Numbered from the stretch's first letter, positions 50,502 through 59,725 are shown. The stretch is 64,000 nt of DNA from Paenilisteria portnoyi (GCF_014322795.1 NZ_JAASTT010000010.1:1-64000); one strand, 5' to 3'. Program-made: numbers and translations. Notes: a model not told the origin generated them from the letters alone.

Positions 50502-51644
50502 ATGCATGTGAGCAGAACAGAGCGGGCGCAAAAGAAACGCAAAACGCGGCGTCTAGGAATTATTTTTACAGTCATTGCTTGCTTTTTATTTGGGGGATTA
50601 GGGAGTGCTTATTTGTTTATGCAGGCACATTCTAAGGTAACAGCAGACGAAATGAGTATGAACGAGGAGTCGACGGCAAATGTGAAGGCGAACATTGTGA
50701 TTGATCCACATGCCTCGCTCAAAACGAAAATTGATTTAATTCTAAAGAAACATCAATTTAACGGGGCGGCATATGTCGTCAAGGATAACAAAACCATTAT
50801 AAATCAGGGCTATGGCATGGCTAATAAAACGACTGGGGAAGTCAATACAAGTCAAAGCTTATTTTTTATAGGGTCGATGGAAAAAGCGGTGGTCGCAACA
50901 GCAATCATGCAATTACAGGAAAAAGGATTGCTGAACGTCGAAGATCCAATAGCGAAGTATTTTCCTGAGTTTCCAAATGGACAAACCATCAAAATTAAGA
51001 ATTTCCTAGGGCATACTTCGGGCTTAGAGGGCCGTAAAAAAGGTAACAACAAAGTGACATCGCAGCAGATTTTGGAGCAGATTGAGGCGGTGGGTATTAA
51101 GCGCCAACCGGGTACGTGGGACTATCAAGATGATAATTATGCCGTGATGGGTAGATTGGTTGAAAAGCTGTCGCATCAGTCTCTAGAGGCCTATTTGAAG
51201 CAGCATGTTTTGGCACCGTCTGGCATGAAAGCAACCAGTTTTGGTGATTCTTTTTTCACGCATCCTAATGAATCGGTGAGCTATAAATCAACGAATGGAG
51301 TGCTGACGAAAACGAGCTTTGTGCAGGATACATCGCAACTGTTCGGTGCTGGGAATATGTATATGCCACCGCGAGATATTTATCTATTTAATAAGGCGTT
51401 AACAGATGGTAAACTGGTGAATCAGGCAAGCTTGGCACGTATGCTTCAGGCTGGCGCTGGGAATTACGGTTATGGCTTTTATACGCGGCCGAATTTTTAT
51501 ATTTCTCGTGGTGTGCTCTATAACTATGAGACGATAAATAGTTTTTCGAAAGATTACCGGGATGCTGTCATTGTTTTTTCTAATATTCGGATGGAAAAAG
51601 ATAATGGTGCACTTGTGAAAGAAATTTATAGCGCGATGCAGTAA
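50502..51644 (+). CDS. Membrane-anchored beta-lactamase-fold serine hydrolase
   Basis: 380 residues: charged N-terminus, one membrane helix (about 18-40), a linker, then a class C beta-lactamase/esterase fold with SMEK (Ser125-Lys128) and YQDDNYAVMG as the Tyr-x-Asn region. The third KTG-like box is not obvious near the C-terminus. Faces outside. Relatives (Fmt-, PbpX-, EstB-like) remodel D-alanyl esters or teichoic acids or are esterases; beta-lactam hydrolysis is not implied. AAGGAGG before ATG 50502. Confidence 0.87.
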   Translation: MHVSRTERAQKKRKTRRLGIIFTVIACFLFGGLGSAYLFMQAHSKVTADEMSMNEESTANVKANIVIDPHASLKTKIDLILKKHQFNGAAYVVKDNKTIINQGYGMANKTTGEVNTSQSLFFIGSMEKAVVATAIMQLQEKGLLNVEDPIAKYFPEFPNGQTIKIKNFLGHTSGLEGRKKGNNKVTSQQILEQIEAVGIKRQPGTWDYQDDNYAVMGRLVEKLSHQSLEAYLKQHVLAPSGMKATSFGDSFFTHPNESVSYKSTNGVLTKTSFVQDTSQLFGAGNMYMPPRDIYLFNKALTDGKLVNQASLARMLQAGAGNYGYGFYTRPNFYISRGVLYNYETINSFSKDYRDAVIVFSNIRMEKDNGALVKEIYSAMQ

Positions 51645-51715
51645 AAAATAGATGCGATTTGCCAATTTCATGCTATAATATACAAAAGCGAAAAAACTTC
51701 AGGAGGAATTTTTTA

Positions 51716-52099
51716 GTGGAAATTAGGATTCAGAAAAAGCTTGCGACTGGGCAAGTTAGATTTGAAAGTGATTTCGGCACGTGTGAAGGAATTTGGAATG
51801 ATGACGAGCCCGAGTCGAATCGCAAATATACGGTAGATATCGAAATACCCCAACATTTGACGGCGGCACAATTGGCGGAGAGTGACGAGAAGCATTGTAT
51901 TTTAGAAAAGACGGAAGATGCGCGTGTTCATGTTATTGGACAGCTAGAAGACTATGAGGAGGACGGTTTTGCCGTTTTGCGATTAGAGGATAGTATCATT
52001 TGTTTTAACACACAATACGATGAACAAATCGAAGCCTTACACGGGAAATTTATTGAGTTTGAAGTGGAACGGATTCATTTAAGTAAAGTAGGTATTTAA
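51716..52099 (+). CDS. Small hypothetical protein
   Basis: 127 residues, acidic, soluble, from GTG 51716 with AGGAGG 9 bases upstream; a TATAAT lies about 35 bases before that. An in-frame extension to 51659 would cover the promoter, so it is rejected. Beta-rich (VEIRIQKKLATGQVRF, VDIEIPQHL, AVLRLEDSIICF), no recognised domain. Strong bidirectional terminator after it. Function unknown. Confidence 0.78.
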   Translation: MEIRIQKKLATGQVRFESDFGTCEGIWNDDEPESNRKYTVDIEIPQHLTAAQLAESDEKHCILEKTEDARVHVIGQLEDYEEDGFAVLRLEDSIICFNTQYDEQIEALHGKFIEFEVERIHLSKVGI

Positions 52100-52140
52100 A
52101 AAAGTAGCGTTTGGGAATTTTGCCCAAACGCTACTTTTTT
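52097..52140. terminator. Bidirectional terminator
   Basis: Perfect 15-bp stem AAAGTAGCGTTTGGG/CCCAAACGCTACTTT with A and T tracts. Confidence 0.95.
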
Positions 52141-52606
52141 AACTTTTTTCCGCAAAGACTTTTAGCATCTGTTCTAAATCTTCTTCATTGCGAACGAATA
52201 GGAGTAAACGTTGACGACCGGTTTCAATCACAAGTACGCCGTCTTCAGATAGGTTAATGCGCTCCATTTTTTTGTATTCAAAGAAGAGGAGGGCGTAGAA
52301 GAAACCATGTTCCTTGAAGATAACGCGCCCTTTTCTGATGAAACAAATATAGAAGAAGAGAATGCCCAGAATGGCTAGTAAGACTGACGTGGAAGTTGGC
52401 CCGTGACGTAAAAACGCGTTCGAGATAAACAGCATCGCAATTAAGCCAACGAATATGTATCCATCCCATTTCCCTCGCGAACGAAGCGGGACACTAAGAA
52501 CGGTTTTACCTTTCCAAAAATGAAGAATGACGCCATCATAAACGGAAAATAAAAACGCGCCGATAATCATGACAATTAAGAAAATATTTGTTGCATCCAT
52601 GCTCAT
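52139..52606 (-). CDS. UPF0266 family membrane protein
   Basis: 155 residues from ATG 52606 (MSMDATNIF), with AGGTG 8 bases upstream. Three to four helices (about 5-25, 48-65, 75-95), then a cytosolic tail with a PH-like look ([25 protein letters not shown]). The start [20 protein letters not shown] is typical of UPF0266 (YobD). In L. monocytogenes the homologue (lmo0779) also lies next to the mannose-family PTS operon. Function unknown. Confidence 0.85.
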   Translation of the reverse strand: MSMDATNIFLIVMIIGAFLFSVYDGVILHFWKGKTVLSVPLRSRGKWDGYIFVGLIAMLFISNAFLRHGPTSTSVLLAILGILFFYICFIRKGRVIFKEHGFFYALLFFEYKKMERINLSEDGVLVIETGRQRLLLFVRNEEDLEQMLKVFAEKS

Positions 52607-52649
52607 TATTTTACACCTGCATTCATTAAATTCTGCTCTCATTGTATCA

Positions 52650-52959
52650 TTTCCTACCTAAAAAAGGAACCGAATCACATCGCTAGTTCGCTTATTTTTG
52701 AAGATACTAACGGGAAAATGACAGTGGGGCAATTTCACAAGATAGATTCATCATTCCAAAAGAGGTTTTTGAAGCTAAAAATGCTAACACCGCACAAACT
52801 CAATTATTTGATGATGGAGAAATCAAAAAAGGAAAGCAATACATGTTACAGACATGGATTTTTAATAAAGAGGGTGCAGAAAGTAATAGCGATGTGTTCT
52901 CCAAAGAAGCAATAGGAGCTAGAGAACAAACCGTCATGCTATATGTTGTTTTCAAATAG
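52650..52959 (+). pseudogene. Remnant of a secreted/lipoprotein-like gene, frameshifted and 5'-truncated
   Basis: Two adjoining frames read as one protein end: ...KKEPNHIASSLIF then EDTNGKMTVGQ up to a GGGG run at 52726-52729, after which the sense continues one frame over as ISQDRFIIPKEVFEAK...QYMLQTWIFNKEGAES...QTVMLYVVFK and TAG 52957-52959. Adding one G would restore the frame (TVGAISQDRF). No start codon with ribosome site is left, and the 5' part is lost against the UPF0266 gene. Parent family not identified; pattern resembles small DUF4352/5067-type lipoproteins. Fills most of the 434-base gap. Confidence 0.7.
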
Positions 52960-52990
52960 AATAGATGCTTGAATAAACTCAAGATAAAGC

Positions 52991-53025
52991 AAAATCGCCT
53001 CACCCATTTTTTTCGGGTAAGGCGA
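52991..53025 (-). terminator. Terminator of the mannose-family PTS operon
   Basis: Minus strand TCGCCTTACCC/GGGTGAGGCGA stem followed by TTTTGCTTT. Confidence 0.85.
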
Positions 53026-53040
53026 AAGTTTATGCTCTAT

Positions 53041-53901
53041 TCAAGAACCAGGAACAGCGAAGATTCCAAGTACATAACCAACAATACCTAGACCGAATAA
53101 CATGAAGATAATCCACAGTGCATTGATTTTTTTCTTCAACAACCACATACAAGCAAATGTTAGTCCTAATGCAAGGATACCAGGCATTAAGCTATCTAAA
53201 ATATCTTGTACAGTAGTCGTTGTTGTTTTACCTTCTTGGTTCGTTGTAGTAGAGACAACAACTGGAATATCAATATTCGTCCATTTATTTACCAGTCCAC
53301 CCATTACGAACAGCCCAAGGATTGAGGCACCTTCTGTTAGTTTCTGGATAACACCACCGGCCATATCGGAAACAACATCGGTTCCTTTACGATATCCGTA
53401 GAAAACGCCCCAATAACGGAATCCAAGACGAACGGCGTTAAAGAGTACGAAGAATAGAAGTGGTCCAAAAATACTACCGGTTGATGCGAATGAAGCACCG
53501 AGGGCTGCGAATACTGGACGAATCGTTCCCCAGAAAATTGGATCCCCAACACCGGCAAGTGGCCCCATCAGACCTACTTTAATACCATTGATGGCTGCTT
53601 GATCAATTGGCGCACCATTTGCTTTTTGTTCCTCCATTGCAGCGGTTACCCCTAAAATTGGAGCTCCCATATAAGGATGCGTATTGAAAAATTCGAGATG
53701 TCGCTTAATGGCTTCGGTACGTTCTTCTCCTTCATATAAGCGGTTGATGATTGGGACAACGGTAAAGCAGAATCCCAAAGCTTGCATACGTTCAAAGTTC
53801 CAGGAACCTTGGAATAGGTTGGAACGAATAAATACGGACATTAAATCACGTTTTGTTAGCTTTTTCTCGCCAACAGTTACTTTTGCTGTTTCGCTACTCA
53901 T
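53041..53901 (-). CDS. mpoD: PTS mannose-family transporter subunit IID
   Basis: 286 residues. Family signature FIRSNLFQGSWNFERMQALGFCF at the N-terminus and GVTAAMEEQKANG..INGIKVGLMGPLAGVGDPIFWGT in the middle, with a C-terminal membrane helix. With IIC it forms the membrane channel of the mannose/glucose phosphotransferase. Last gene of the IIA-IIB-IIC-IID operon. In Listeria this locus (mpoABCD) is described as a low-flux glucose/mannose sensor controlling ManR; the symbol is given by locus context and is provisional. Confidence 0.92.
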   Translation of the reverse strand: MSSETAKVTVGEKKLTKRDLMSVFIRSNLFQGSWNFERMQALGFCFTVVPIINRLYEGEERTEAIKRHLEFFNTHPYMGAPILGVTAAMEEQKANGAPIDQAAINGIKVGLMGPLAGVGDPIFWGTIRPVFAALGASFASTGSIFGPLLFFVLFNAVRLGFRYWGVFYGYRKGTDVVSDMAGGVIQKLTEGASILGLFVMGGLVNKWTNIDIPVVVSTTTNQEGKTTTTTVQDILDSLMPGILALGLTFACMWLLKKKINALWIIFMLFGLGIVGYVLGIFAVPGS

Positions 53902-53921
53902 AATTTGGTTACCTCCCTTTT

Positions 53922-54746
53922 TTAGTCGTCTAGGTCGTCGTCCAGGTCATTCGCTGGTCGAGACCCACCGCCGCCGCCATTTTTTGCATCGTATTGGGCA
54001 AGTGCTTCTTTTAGATAATATTTAGGGCTCAATTGGATGTAGACAATAGCTGCTACAAGTCCAAGAACACCGAGTGCTACTAAGTTGAACGTCGTGAAGG
54101 CTGCGACTACGAAACCGAGGAAGAAGAACGGCATTAAGTATTTCGCTTCCATCATGTTGATAACCATCGCGTACCCGACAACAACGATAAAGCCACCGGA
54201 AACGTTTAGACCGTTAACGAGCCAATCTGGAATCGCGTTCAACATATCTGTTACAACGCTTGTACCCATTGAAAGGGCAACGATTAGAACGGGAATGGCG
54301 ATACGCATCGCCTGGAGCAGCAGGGCCGTGACGTGGAGCATATCTATTCCCCTCAGATTCCCTGTTTCGGCCATTTTATCAGCTGAATGTTGGAAACCGA
54401 CTGTAATTGTACGAACTAGAATCGTTAAAACTTGACCAGCAGCAGCAAGTGGAATCGCAAGTGAGATACCAACGCTGATGTCTTGTCCCCCTGAAATAAC
54501 TAAGATTGTAGAAATTAATGATGCCAAGGCTGTATCAGGTGCAACGGCTGCCCCGATGTTCATCCAACCAAGCGCGATCATTTCCAGTGAACCACCTATA
54601 ATAATACCGGTTGTCATGTCGCCAAGTACAAGACCTGTAAGCGTACAAGCAATCAACGGACGGTGAGATTGCCACTCATCCAAGATACTCCCCATACCAC
54701 AGATACAAGCTACAAGGAAGACGAGAACTATTTGTATCGGATCCAT
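53922..54746 (-). CDS. mpoC: PTS mannose-family transporter subunit IIC
   Basis: 274 residues, about eight membrane segments, with GSILDEWQSHRPLIACTLTGLVLGDMTTGIIIGGSLEMIALGWMNIGAAVAPD spread over the N-terminal third, typical of IIC-Man. The C-terminus is an odd Gly run plus acidic tail (KNGGGGGSRPANDLDDDLDD), perhaps cytosolic. Next to IID with 20 bases between. Sugar preference cannot be read directly; mannose/glucose is the family norm. Confidence 0.92.
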   Translation of the reverse strand: MDPIQIVLVFLVACICGMGSILDEWQSHRPLIACTLTGLVLGDMTTGIIIGGSLEMIALGWMNIGAAVAPDTALASLISTILVISGGQDISVGISLAIPLAAAGQVLTILVRTITVGFQHSADKMAETGNLRGIDMLHVTALLLQAMRIAIPVLIVALSMGTSVVTDMLNAIPDWLVNGLNVSGGFIVVVGYAMVINMMEAKYLMPFFFLGFVVAAFTTFNLVALGVLGLVAAIVYIQLSPKYYLKEALAQYDAKNGGGGGSRPANDLDDDLDD

Positions 54747-54815
54747 ATAAAATTCCCTCCCAATTTTGCTTTACTAGAATAAATTAATAATGTCAAAAAA
54801 CGCGATACGATTCTT

Positions 54816-55304
54816 TTATAGGCCTTCTTTATCAAGCAGTTGAATCATCATTACTTTGTTATCCGCTGCAACTTTACGGATTTCAAGCTCGATGCCTTTT
54901 TCGTGGAGTGCTCTAAAAGCAGTCACATCTTTTTCGTCTACCGAAACGGCATTGGTGATTTGCGTTTTACCTTCGCGAAACGCCATTCCACCGATATTCA
55001 CGCTCTTAATCGGAACGCCAGCTTCAACGAAACGCAATACGTCGGTTGGGTTCGTGAAAAGTAGCATAACAGGAGTTGTTTCATATTTAGGATTGTTGTA
55101 GGCACGGATCCCTTTTTCAACATCTACTACGTTTGATACAACGCCTGGTGGTGCGACTTGTTTTAGTAGGGTGCTGCGAATTTCGTCTTTTGCAACTTCA
55201 TCATTACACACAATAATACGCTCTACCTGTGTTTCTTTTGTCCAAACAGTGGCTACTTGACCGTGAATAAGGCGGTCATCAATTCTTGCTAAACGGATCT
55301 CCAT
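54816..55304 (-). CDS. mpoB: PTS mannose-family transporter subunit IIB
   Basis: 162 residues. Phosphorylated His14 lies in ARIDDRLIHGQVATVW, the signature of IIB-Man proteins. Receives phosphate from IIA and hands it to the incoming sugar. Starts one base into the stop region of IIA (shared base at 55304), so the two are translationally coupled. Unlike the MptA type, IIA and IIB are separate proteins here, as in the Listeria mpo locus. Confidence 0.93.
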   Translation of the reverse strand: MEIRLARIDDRLIHGQVATVWTKETQVERIIVCNDEVAKDEIRSTLLKQVAPPGVVSNVVDVEKGIRAYNNPKYETTPVMLLFTNPTDVLRFVEAGVPIKSVNIGGMAFREGKTQITNAVSVDEKDVTAFRALHEKGIELEIRKVAADNKVMMIQLLDKEGL

Positions 55305-55726
55305 TATAAATCATCCTCCTCGACATTTTTAAGTGATTGTTTAAGTGATTTAACGCCTTCACGACCAGCTGTAAGGGCAATATCTCGTAAATCTTCTAAA
55401 CCGCTCACGGCACGCATGGATAGGGTTTCAAGCAACATCGGAATGTTGATTCCTGTCACGACATCCATTTTTTCTTTCGGTAAAGCAATTTGGCTCGCCG
55501 CATTATAGGGGCTGCCGCCAAATAAATCAACCATAAAAAGAACACCCTCGGAAGCATCAATAGCATCCAATTTTTCAGTGAACTTTTGAATTAATGTATC
55601 GGTGTTTTCCCCTGGAACGAAGGTGATGAACTCCACGTTTTCCTGCTTACCAATAATCATTTCTGTTGATTTAAGCAGTTCGCGGGCTGCTTCGCCATGT
55701 GTCCCGATAATGATACCTACTGGCAT
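55304..55726 (-). CDS. mpoA: PTS mannose-family transporter subunit IIA
   Basis: 140 residues. Active His10 in IIIGTHGEAA, FMVDLFGGSPYNAA conserved. Takes phosphate from HPr. First gene of the operon; AAGGAGG before ATG 55726, and a sigma-54 promoter 53-69 bases further upstream. Its phosphorylation state, through IIB, is expected to control the PRD activator ManR encoded next door. Confidence 0.93.
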   Translation of the reverse strand: MPVGIIIGTHGEAARELLKSTEMIIGKQENVEFITFVPGENTDTLIQKFTEKLDAIDASEGVLFMVDLFGGSPYNAASQIALPKEKMDVVTGINIPMLLETLSMRAVSGLEDLRDIALTAGREGVKSLKQSLKNVEEDDL

Positions 55727-55778
55727 ATTAATTCCTCCTTTTTCTGTTTGTTAGGATGTTGTTATCACCTCATGTATT

Positions 55779-55795
55779 TGCAAGGAGCGTGCCAA
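55779..55795 (-). promoter_or_regulatory. Sigma-54 (-24/-12) promoter of the PTS operon
   Basis: Minus strand reads TTGGCAC-GCTCC-TTGCA, a perfect match to the RpoN consensus. ManR, an AAA+ sigma-54 activator, is encoded immediately upstream, so its enhancer site should lie in 55800-55975. Confidence 0.93.
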
Positions 55796-55977
55796 TGTTT
55801 TGTATTCGTCGCGCTTGTTGCTTCGTGCGCCTAAATGGGGGCTAACTCATCCTTTTAAGTTATGTATGCTAGTAGATTGATACGGTAGGGATGCTGAATG
55901 ATATACTATTGCGTACTAGAATATCAATCCGTACATACAGTGTTTATTACCCTAATACTATCGCTTAAAAACAATAA

Positions 55978-56016
55978 ACTGCGAAAAAACTTCATAAACA
56001 GGAGTTTTTTCGCAGT
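55978..56016 (-). terminator. Terminator of manR
   Basis: Perfect 14-bp stem ACTGCGAAAAAACT/AGTTTTTTCGCAGT right after the manR stop codon on the minus strand. Confidence 0.9.
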
Positions 56017-56026
56017 AGTAGTTATT

Positions 56027-58837
56027 TTATTCGGTTGTTTGGTGCGTTTTGGTCAAGATATCATAAATATAGTATTGTTCATCATTTGTGAGAGTTAGCT
56101 TCATCGGTTGGAAGCAGGTGAGACTCGCTTCTTGGATGGCTTGGAAAATCGCTGTGTCGATGATTGCTTTACTTGACTCATGGTAGGTGAGGCTATCTTT
56201 TAAAACCATGCGTTCAACGGCGCACCCAACATGGATAAGCAGATTGATTTTAAGTGTGTTTTCCATGGTGTATTGTAGCTGCGTTTCGAGCATACTTGCG
56301 AATTTCAACAGGCTTGGCAGAATTTTTTTAGGATTGAGATACGTTAGAAATTCGCTGAGGCTGTCTTCAATGACTTCGCGGGCAATCCAGTTTGTCTCGC
56401 TTTTCTTGATGAAAATGTCGCGCTGTTTGACGAGTTGGATGATTTGCTCCTCTCCGTCCTTGGCAAAAAGTCGCTCGATTGGTAGGAACGGGATTTGGAC
56501 TTTCGGATCATGGATACCAACAATCATCAGGATGTCGTTTTCTTCTTGTAATTGATCGATTTTTTGATTGGCTTCGTGAACGCCGATCGGAATGACTTTT
56601 ATATTATCGGTGGTGATTGTTTCTAGAATGTGCTCGATGAAGGTTTGGAGTTTTTCGGCAGTGCCTTCGCCGGTTGCGCAAATGGTGACGATTGCGTGTG
56701 GTTTATCGCTTAATGTAGCTGTAGCCTCGGAATCGTAACCGCCGTAACCACGAAAATCTTTTAGCGAATCGTAAATGCTGTCTAAATCCATGTCGAGAAT
56801 ATTGGATTTGCGGACGGCTTCGATGACGGTAGCGGTGGAAACCATGTCGATTGTGCGAACCGGAATACCTGTGCGTTCGGAAATCACGGAGCCAAAACTA
56901 GTGAGTGAACCCATGTCAACAAGAAGCAAGACGCCGCGTCCCATATCGAGTTCCCGCGCGCGCTGGGTAATTTTGTCGAGAACGACTTTGGGGCTGAGAT
57001 CAAGTGGCATATCGATACTGTCCACGAGGCCTTCGCCGAGAAGCTTCTTCGCGACATTAACCATACTTGTCGCGCTACTATTTCCATGTGTCGCAACAAG
57101 GACGGCAACACGATTTTCCTCTTGTTCTTTCAGCAACGAACTGATTAGCAAGGTTAAATAAAGGACTTCCATATTAGGCACGCGAATCTGAAATTCAGCT
57201 TCGATTTCTTTCTTCATTTCGCGCGCGATGGCATAGCTTTCCGGCTTATCATTGACGACATTTTCGATATTGGTGTATTTCAGCGGTTTGTTACTACGCG
57301 CTCGCTTGAGGAAAGAGGTGAGGTGTAGACTAAAAGCGAGCAGGAAACGCTCATTCAACTTTTTCCCGAGTTGTTGCTCAATCTTCACTTGGATATCTTC
57401 GGTGAAATTCAGAATATCTTCATTGACGATTTTCAAGATATTTTCGCGATCGTGAATCGTATTTTTGAATTTATTATAGAAGCTATTGAGGTGCACATCG
57501 ATGTCCATCGTGATAAATTTCTTGATATCCTCGTCCTCCACGCCTTGATCCATAAGGATGGACGCTTTGTCTTCAATGATTTTATACAAGTTGAAATCAG
57601 GCTCGTACTCGTCGGAATTGATGAGTTGTTTGCCGCGTTCTGGCATGATCACCGTATATGGATCGAGATATTTCGAGATTTCCTGCAATTCTTTTCTGCG
57701 CCCACTAAAATGGAAGAAACCGTCTTTGATGTTCATCGGTAGCGTTTTAAAGTTAATTAAGATTTCCTCGTCTTTATCAAAACTATTTAAAAAACCTTGC
57801 GCGCAGACGAGCTGAATATTCGATTTTAATTGACCAATATTACCAAAAGTGGTGTTACCAATCAACGCTTTTGCGGCTTCATCTTCAATCCGTAACGGCT
57901 TACTAATGCGGTGCGCTTCGTTTGAAAGTAGGTTCTTCAAGAGATCGACGCGTTCTTTGGCGGTGCGTTCTTCCAAGCTTGGTAAAGAAATCACAATCGG
58001 AATCCGCCGAACAAAGGTGCGCAGTAAAGAGGACTCGGGGTCTTCTGTCGTTGCACCAATGATGAGTACGTTCGATTTGCGGCGCCGATCCGTCTCGCCT
58101 AACTTATTAAATGTCCCCGTATCCATCAAGTAGAAAATCATCTCTTGACCTTCTGGTGGGAGACGATGAATTTCATCTAGAAACAAAATACCGCCATCTG
58201 CTTTTTCGACGAGCCCTTCTTTTTCATTTTCCGCACCGGTAAAAGCACCTTTCGTATGACCAAAAATGTGAGACATCAGGAGCTGCGGGTTGTTATAGTA
58301 ATCCGCACAGTTAAAAATGATGAATGGAGATTGGCTCGATAAGCGTTCGGCGTGTTGGGAATAGCGATACATCAAGTTTGCAAATAACGTTTTTCCGACG
58401 CCAGTTTGCCCAACTATCAACGTGTGCAGACCACTTGGCGGATAGAGTACAGCGGCTTTGGCTTGCTCGACTTGTGTTCGCAAACTGGCGTCTGACCCGA
58501 TTAAGTCGTCGAACGGGCTTCTTTGTACCATATTATGACGGAGTATTTTTAGTAATGACTGGCAATTTTCAAATTCTAGTTCGTCATCTGGCAGTAAGCG
58601 CTCGATTTTTTCCTCGATGGCTTGGCGATCAAAATAGCGAACTGGGCGACCTGCAATTTTGATGATTTTTCCTTGGCGGTGCAGTTCATTGAGCTCCATA
58701 CTGACATTGTTTCGTAAAATATCGAGTGCATCTGATACTTCGGTTGCAGTGATGCCTTCATTTTGTTCCAGTTGTTGCTTTATATTGTCATAGTCGTGTT
58801 GCTTTATATACTGATAAATACGCTCTATACGCTTCAT
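56027..58837 (-). CDS. manR: Sigma-54-dependent PRD transcriptional activator ManR (LevR family)
   Basis: 936 residues from ATG 58837 (GGAGGG upstream; the longer GTG 58852 start would overlap it). Order: N-terminal winged helix (to about 75), AAA+ domain with GQTGVGKT, GAFTGA (sigma-54 contact loop) and ILFLDEIHRLP; PRD1 (DIDVHLNSFYNKF); an EIIA-Man-like domain (LVATHGNSSATSM, phosphorylatable His); an EIIB-like domain (TICATGEGTAEKL); PRD2 (HVGCAVERM, His). HPr and PTS IIB phosphorylation set its activity. It is expected to activate the adjacent operon and, as in L. monocytogenes, a main glucose/mannose PTS elsewhere. Confidence 0.95.
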   Translation of the reverse strand: MKRIERIYQYIKQHDYDNIKQQLEQNEGITATEVSDALDILRNNVSMELNELHRQGKIIKIAGRPVRYFDRQAIEEKIERLLPDDELEFENCQSLLKILRHNMVQRSPFDDLIGSDASLRTQVEQAKAAVLYPPSGLHTLIVGQTGVGKTLFANLMYRYSQHAERLSSQSPFIIFNCADYYNNPQLLMSHIFGHTKGAFTGAENEKEGLVEKADGGILFLDEIHRLPPEGQEMIFYLMDTGTFNKLGETDRRRKSNVLIIGATTEDPESSLLRTFVRRIPIVISLPSLEERTAKERVDLLKNLLSNEAHRISKPLRIEDEAAKALIGNTTFGNIGQLKSNIQLVCAQGFLNSFDKDEEILINFKTLPMNIKDGFFHFSGRRKELQEISKYLDPYTVIMPERGKQLINSDEYEPDFNLYKIIEDKASILMDQGVEDEDIKKFITMDIDVHLNSFYNKFKNTIHDRENILKIVNEDILNFTEDIQVKIEQQLGKKLNERFLLAFSLHLTSFLKRARSNKPLKYTNIENVVNDKPESYAIAREMKKEIEAEFQIRVPNMEVLYLTLLISSLLKEQEENRVAVLVATHGNSSATSMVNVAKKLLGEGLVDSIDMPLDLSPKVVLDKITQRARELDMGRGVLLLVDMGSLTSFGSVISERTGIPVRTIDMVSTATVIEAVRKSNILDMDLDSIYDSLKDFRGYGGYDSEATATLSDKPHAIVTICATGEGTAEKLQTFIEHILETITTDNIKVIPIGVHEANQKIDQLQEENDILMIVGIHDPKVQIPFLPIERLFAKDGEEQIIQLVKQRDIFIKKSETNWIAREVIEDSLSEFLTYLNPKKILPSLLKFASMLETQLQYTMENTLKINLLIHVGCAVERMVLKDSLTYHESSKAIIDTAIFQAIQEASLTCFQPMKLTLTNDEQYYIYDILTKTHQTTE

Positions 58838-58869
58838 TACGTATCCCTCCACTTCCTCTATTGGAAAAA

Positions 58870-58896
58870 TAGTGTATTAATAACTACGATACACTA
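58870..58896. promoter_or_regulatory. Palindrome in the manR 5' leader
   Basis: TAGTGTAT...ATACACTA, perfect 8-bp arms around 11 bases, between the manR promoter and gene. Candidate protein-binding site or leader hairpin. Confidence 0.6.
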
Positions 58897-58912
58897 GTGA
58901 ATTTCTGTATTT

Positions 58913-58949
58913 AGTTTAGCATGCTGTGCTGATTTGTCAAGCGCTTACA
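58913..58949 (-). promoter_or_regulatory. manR promoter overlapped by a cre-like site
   Basis: Minus strand TTGACA (58940-58935), 16-base spacer, TAAACT (58918-58913). The -35 is part of TGTAAGCGCTTGACA (58949-58935), a near-perfect palindromic CcpA cre-like site, so CcpA would block RNA polymerase. Confidence 0.75.
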
Positions 58950-59039
58950 GGTTGTAGAGGTAATCTAAATTGACGAGGGAGGCGTAACTAGTATAGAATA
59001 ATGAAGAAATAACTAAACAGAAAATGGGGTTGAATTCCT

Positions 59040-59675
59040 TTGACAAAATTATTATTTATTAAAGCATCACCGCTTCCAGATGATGTTTCACGTAGTATGG
59101 TTGTAGCAAGTGCCTTTTTAGAGAAGTATAAACAAGAAAATCCAGATGACGTAATCGAGCGTGTGGACGTGTATGAGCAAGATATTCCGTTGATCGACGG
59201 TGCTTTCTTGGCAGCTGGGAATGAGTTACGCGCGGGTAAAGCTTTCACTGATTTAGACCCTGCAATGCAAGAGCAGTTGACGAAGTTTGATGCGTTGACA
59301 CAGCAGTTTATGGATGCGGATCGTTATGTGATCGTGTCCCCGCTTTGGAATCTTGGTATTCCTCCAATGTTGAAAGCCTATTTTGATACAGTGGTTGTTG
59401 CTGGGAAAACATTCCGTTATACAGCAAATGGCCCAGAAGCGTTGTTGAAAAATAAGAAGGCGCTACAAATTCACGGTAGTGGTGGGGTTTATTCTACCGG
59501 TGAATCGGATCTTGAAACGCATGGCGAGCCTTACATTAACACGATTTTGAATTTCATTGGCGTGGAGACATTGCCGAGCGTGTTTGTAGAAGGTGTTGAT
59601 TACGATCCAACGCGTAAAGATGAGATTTTGAACGCGGCGATTGAGGAAAGTACTCGTCGGATTAGTTTGTTTTAA
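59040..59675 (+). CDS. azoR: FMN-dependent NADH-azoreductase (AzoR/AcpD)
   Basis: 211-residue flavodoxin-like quinone/azo reductase. FMN phosphate region KASPLPDDVSRSMVVASAFLEKY in two parts, SPLWNLGIPPMLKAYFDTV and GSGGVYSTGE motifs are typical. Reduces quinones and azo compounds with NADH, giving thiol-independent quinone protection. Starts at TTG 59040 behind GGGGTTGAA, spacing slightly long. In L. monocytogenes the homologue also follows manR. Monocistronic with a strong terminator. Confidence 0.93.
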   Translation: MTKLLFIKASPLPDDVSRSMVVASAFLEKYKQENPDDVIERVDVYEQDIPLIDGAFLAAGNELRAGKAFTDLDPAMQEQLTKFDALTQQFMDADRYVIVSPLWNLGIPPMLKAYFDTVVVAGKTFRYTANGPEALLKNKKALQIHGSGGVYSTGESDLETHGEPYINTILNFIGVETLPSVFVEGVDYDPTRKDEILNAAIEESTRRISLF

Positions 59676-59687
59676 TAAGAAATAAGG

Positions 59688-59725
59688 AACTAGGGACTTG
59701 CTTTCGGGCGAGTTCCTAGTTTTTA
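59688..59725 (+). terminator. Terminator of the azoreductase gene
   Basis: AACTAGGGACTTGC/GCGAGTTCCTAGTT stem followed by TTTT. Confidence 0.85.

Noticed and set aside
50502-51644. Beta-lactam resistance by the beta-lactamase-fold protein
   Set aside because: Fold alone does not imply it; the third active-site box is unclear and relatives are mostly esterases or peptidases.
52718-52915. 65-residue frame at 52718
   Set aside because: Only the wrong-frame continuation after the G-run; the sense of the remnant continues one frame over.
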